64,000 nt of DNA from Planctomycetaceae bacterium (lineage in GTDB: Bacteria; Planctomycetota; Planctomycetia; Pirellulales; Pirellulaceae), in the NCBI GenBank assembly GCA_020638995.1, contig JACKHM010000004.1, positions 744,001-808,000 of the forward strand, given 5' to 3'. The notes beneath the pieces are model-generated. The model was not told the DNA's origin. It did not search any database and saw nothing but the letters and a program-made list of their open reading frames with translations. Shown one piece after another: positions 63,442-64,000 of this stretch. Made by a program: the position numbers and the translations under genes. Position 1 is the first letter of the stretch; every line of letters begins with the position of its first letter.

Positions 63442-63458
63442 ACCAGCACCAATTCAAG

Positions 63459-64000
63459 CTAGGGATACCATTGAACCGCGGGCATCCGAGTTCGACCTAT
63501 CGTGTCAACTTTGAAATCGCCACCGGAGGCTTTGATAAACTTGAGCAGCTGCGGTGGTGCTTCGCAATTCAGACTTCGCCCGGATAGCGTAAATGGACGC
63601 CGTTTTCTCAATTCCTCGAAGGCGTCAATGGCGGATTCCGATCCGCCGTCCTGCAAGTCATTGTTGAACACCACCGTCCGCCGATGCAGTTTCTCAACCG
63701 CAAAGATCACTGCTTCGGTCGTGTTAACTCCGTAATACACATGCTGATCATTGACAAACTCGGCACCCACGTAGGGCATTGACATTCCGGTCTCTATGAG
63801 CTTTTGCGGTTCGGCAGCAACGGGACTCGGCGGCGCAAAGTTGCAGCCCGGGATGAGAATTAGCGGTGTATTTCGGGGGAACTTTCTCCTCAGTTCCCGG
63901 ACGAGTGCCGGAAAATCGCCAGCCATGCTGCCGGAGACATCACAGACTAACGCGATCGTTCCTTTGACTTTAACGCCGCCGATTGTTTGCATGCCGCCGC
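63459..64000 (-). CDS. VWA-domain protein, 5' end beyond window
   Basis: The frame is open to the right edge; the first ATG inside is at 63990-63992 but the gene may start beyond. VKGTIALVCDVSGSMAGDFPALVREL carries the MIDAS DxSGS motif. FNNDLQDGGSESAIDAFEELRKRRP and LLKFIKASGGDFKV follow. VWA domains bind partners through a metal ion. It leads the operon with the two ExbD-like genes, 17 bases before the first of them. Confidence 0.8.
   Translation of the reverse strand, partial: GGMQTIGGVKVKGTIALVCDVSGSMAGDFPALVRELRRKFPRNTPLILIPGCNFAPPSPVAAEPQKLIETGMSMPYVGAEFVNDQHVYYGVNTTEAVIFAVEKLHRRTVVFNNDLQDGGSESAIDAFEELRKRRPFTLSGRSLNCEAPPQLLKFIKASGGDFKVDTIGRTRMPAVQWYP

Overview
The window looks like a chromosomal segment of a planctomycete (Pirellulales-like). 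This is an inference from the gene mix: an ECF sigma factor next to an HRD/HCD-type Ser/Thr kinase, a second kinase with a polytopic membrane tail, DUF1257/DUF2997 proteins, VWA plus ExbD-like membrane proteins, many TTG/GTG starts, and moderately high GC. No rRNA gene and no complete tRNA is visible.

Layout. 1-20 kb is mostly ordinary housekeeping and accessory genes: an MFS transporter (cut by the window edge), a GT2 mannosyltransferase, an HDAC-family deacetylase, a decayed enolase-superfamily dehydratase, a tandem pair of paralogous membrane coiled-coil proteins, a ferredoxin joined to a GGDEF remnant, sigma factor plus kinase, PfkB kinase, DUF952, DUF3127, a second kinase, adenosine deaminase, a methyltransferase, a serine hydrolase, GrpB and a DUF4259/LRR protein. 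20-23.3 kb holds a DUF262 + HipA gene pair beside a divergent HTH gene. 23.4-29.1 kb holds two large serine recombinases. The stop codon of one lies inside a tRNA-like 3' remnant, which is a probable att junction.

29.2-37.8 kb is a compact plus-strand operon and the most striking block. It encodes small membrane proteins, a DUF1257 (Ycf35-like) protein, a DUF2997 protein, a TOPRIM-like protein, a Ycf46-like AAA ATPase, several small unknowns, and then a complete ubiquitin-like conjugation set: a beta-grasp modifier, an E2 fused to a Cys-rich RING/treble-clef tail, a JAB-type metalloprotease and a ThiF-type E1. The last three genes overlap. It sits next to the recombinase genes and ends at a strong terminator, so it is probably mobile cargo.

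38-41 kb holds two unknown minus-strand genes, a long inverted repeat, a broken IS110 element with a candidate bridge-RNA region, and a small XRE regulator with a palindromic operator.

41.5-58.9 kb is a type I-G (formerly I-U) CRISPR-Cas locus: a WYL regulator, an XRE gene, csb1 (Cas7), csb2 (Cas5-Cas6), an inserted RAYT/IS200-like transposase with REP-like hairpins, a giant Cas3 (helicase, then HD, then a Cas8-like extension), cas2, a cas4-cas1 fusion, and an array of 54 regularly spaced repeats plus degenerate copies at both ends. No separate csx17 (cas8) gene is seen; the Cas3 extension may replace it. 59-64 kb holds an unknown winged-helix protein beside the array, a secreted protein, and a minus-strand operon of a VWA protein plus two ExbD/MotB-like single-pass coiled-coil proteins that runs off the window.
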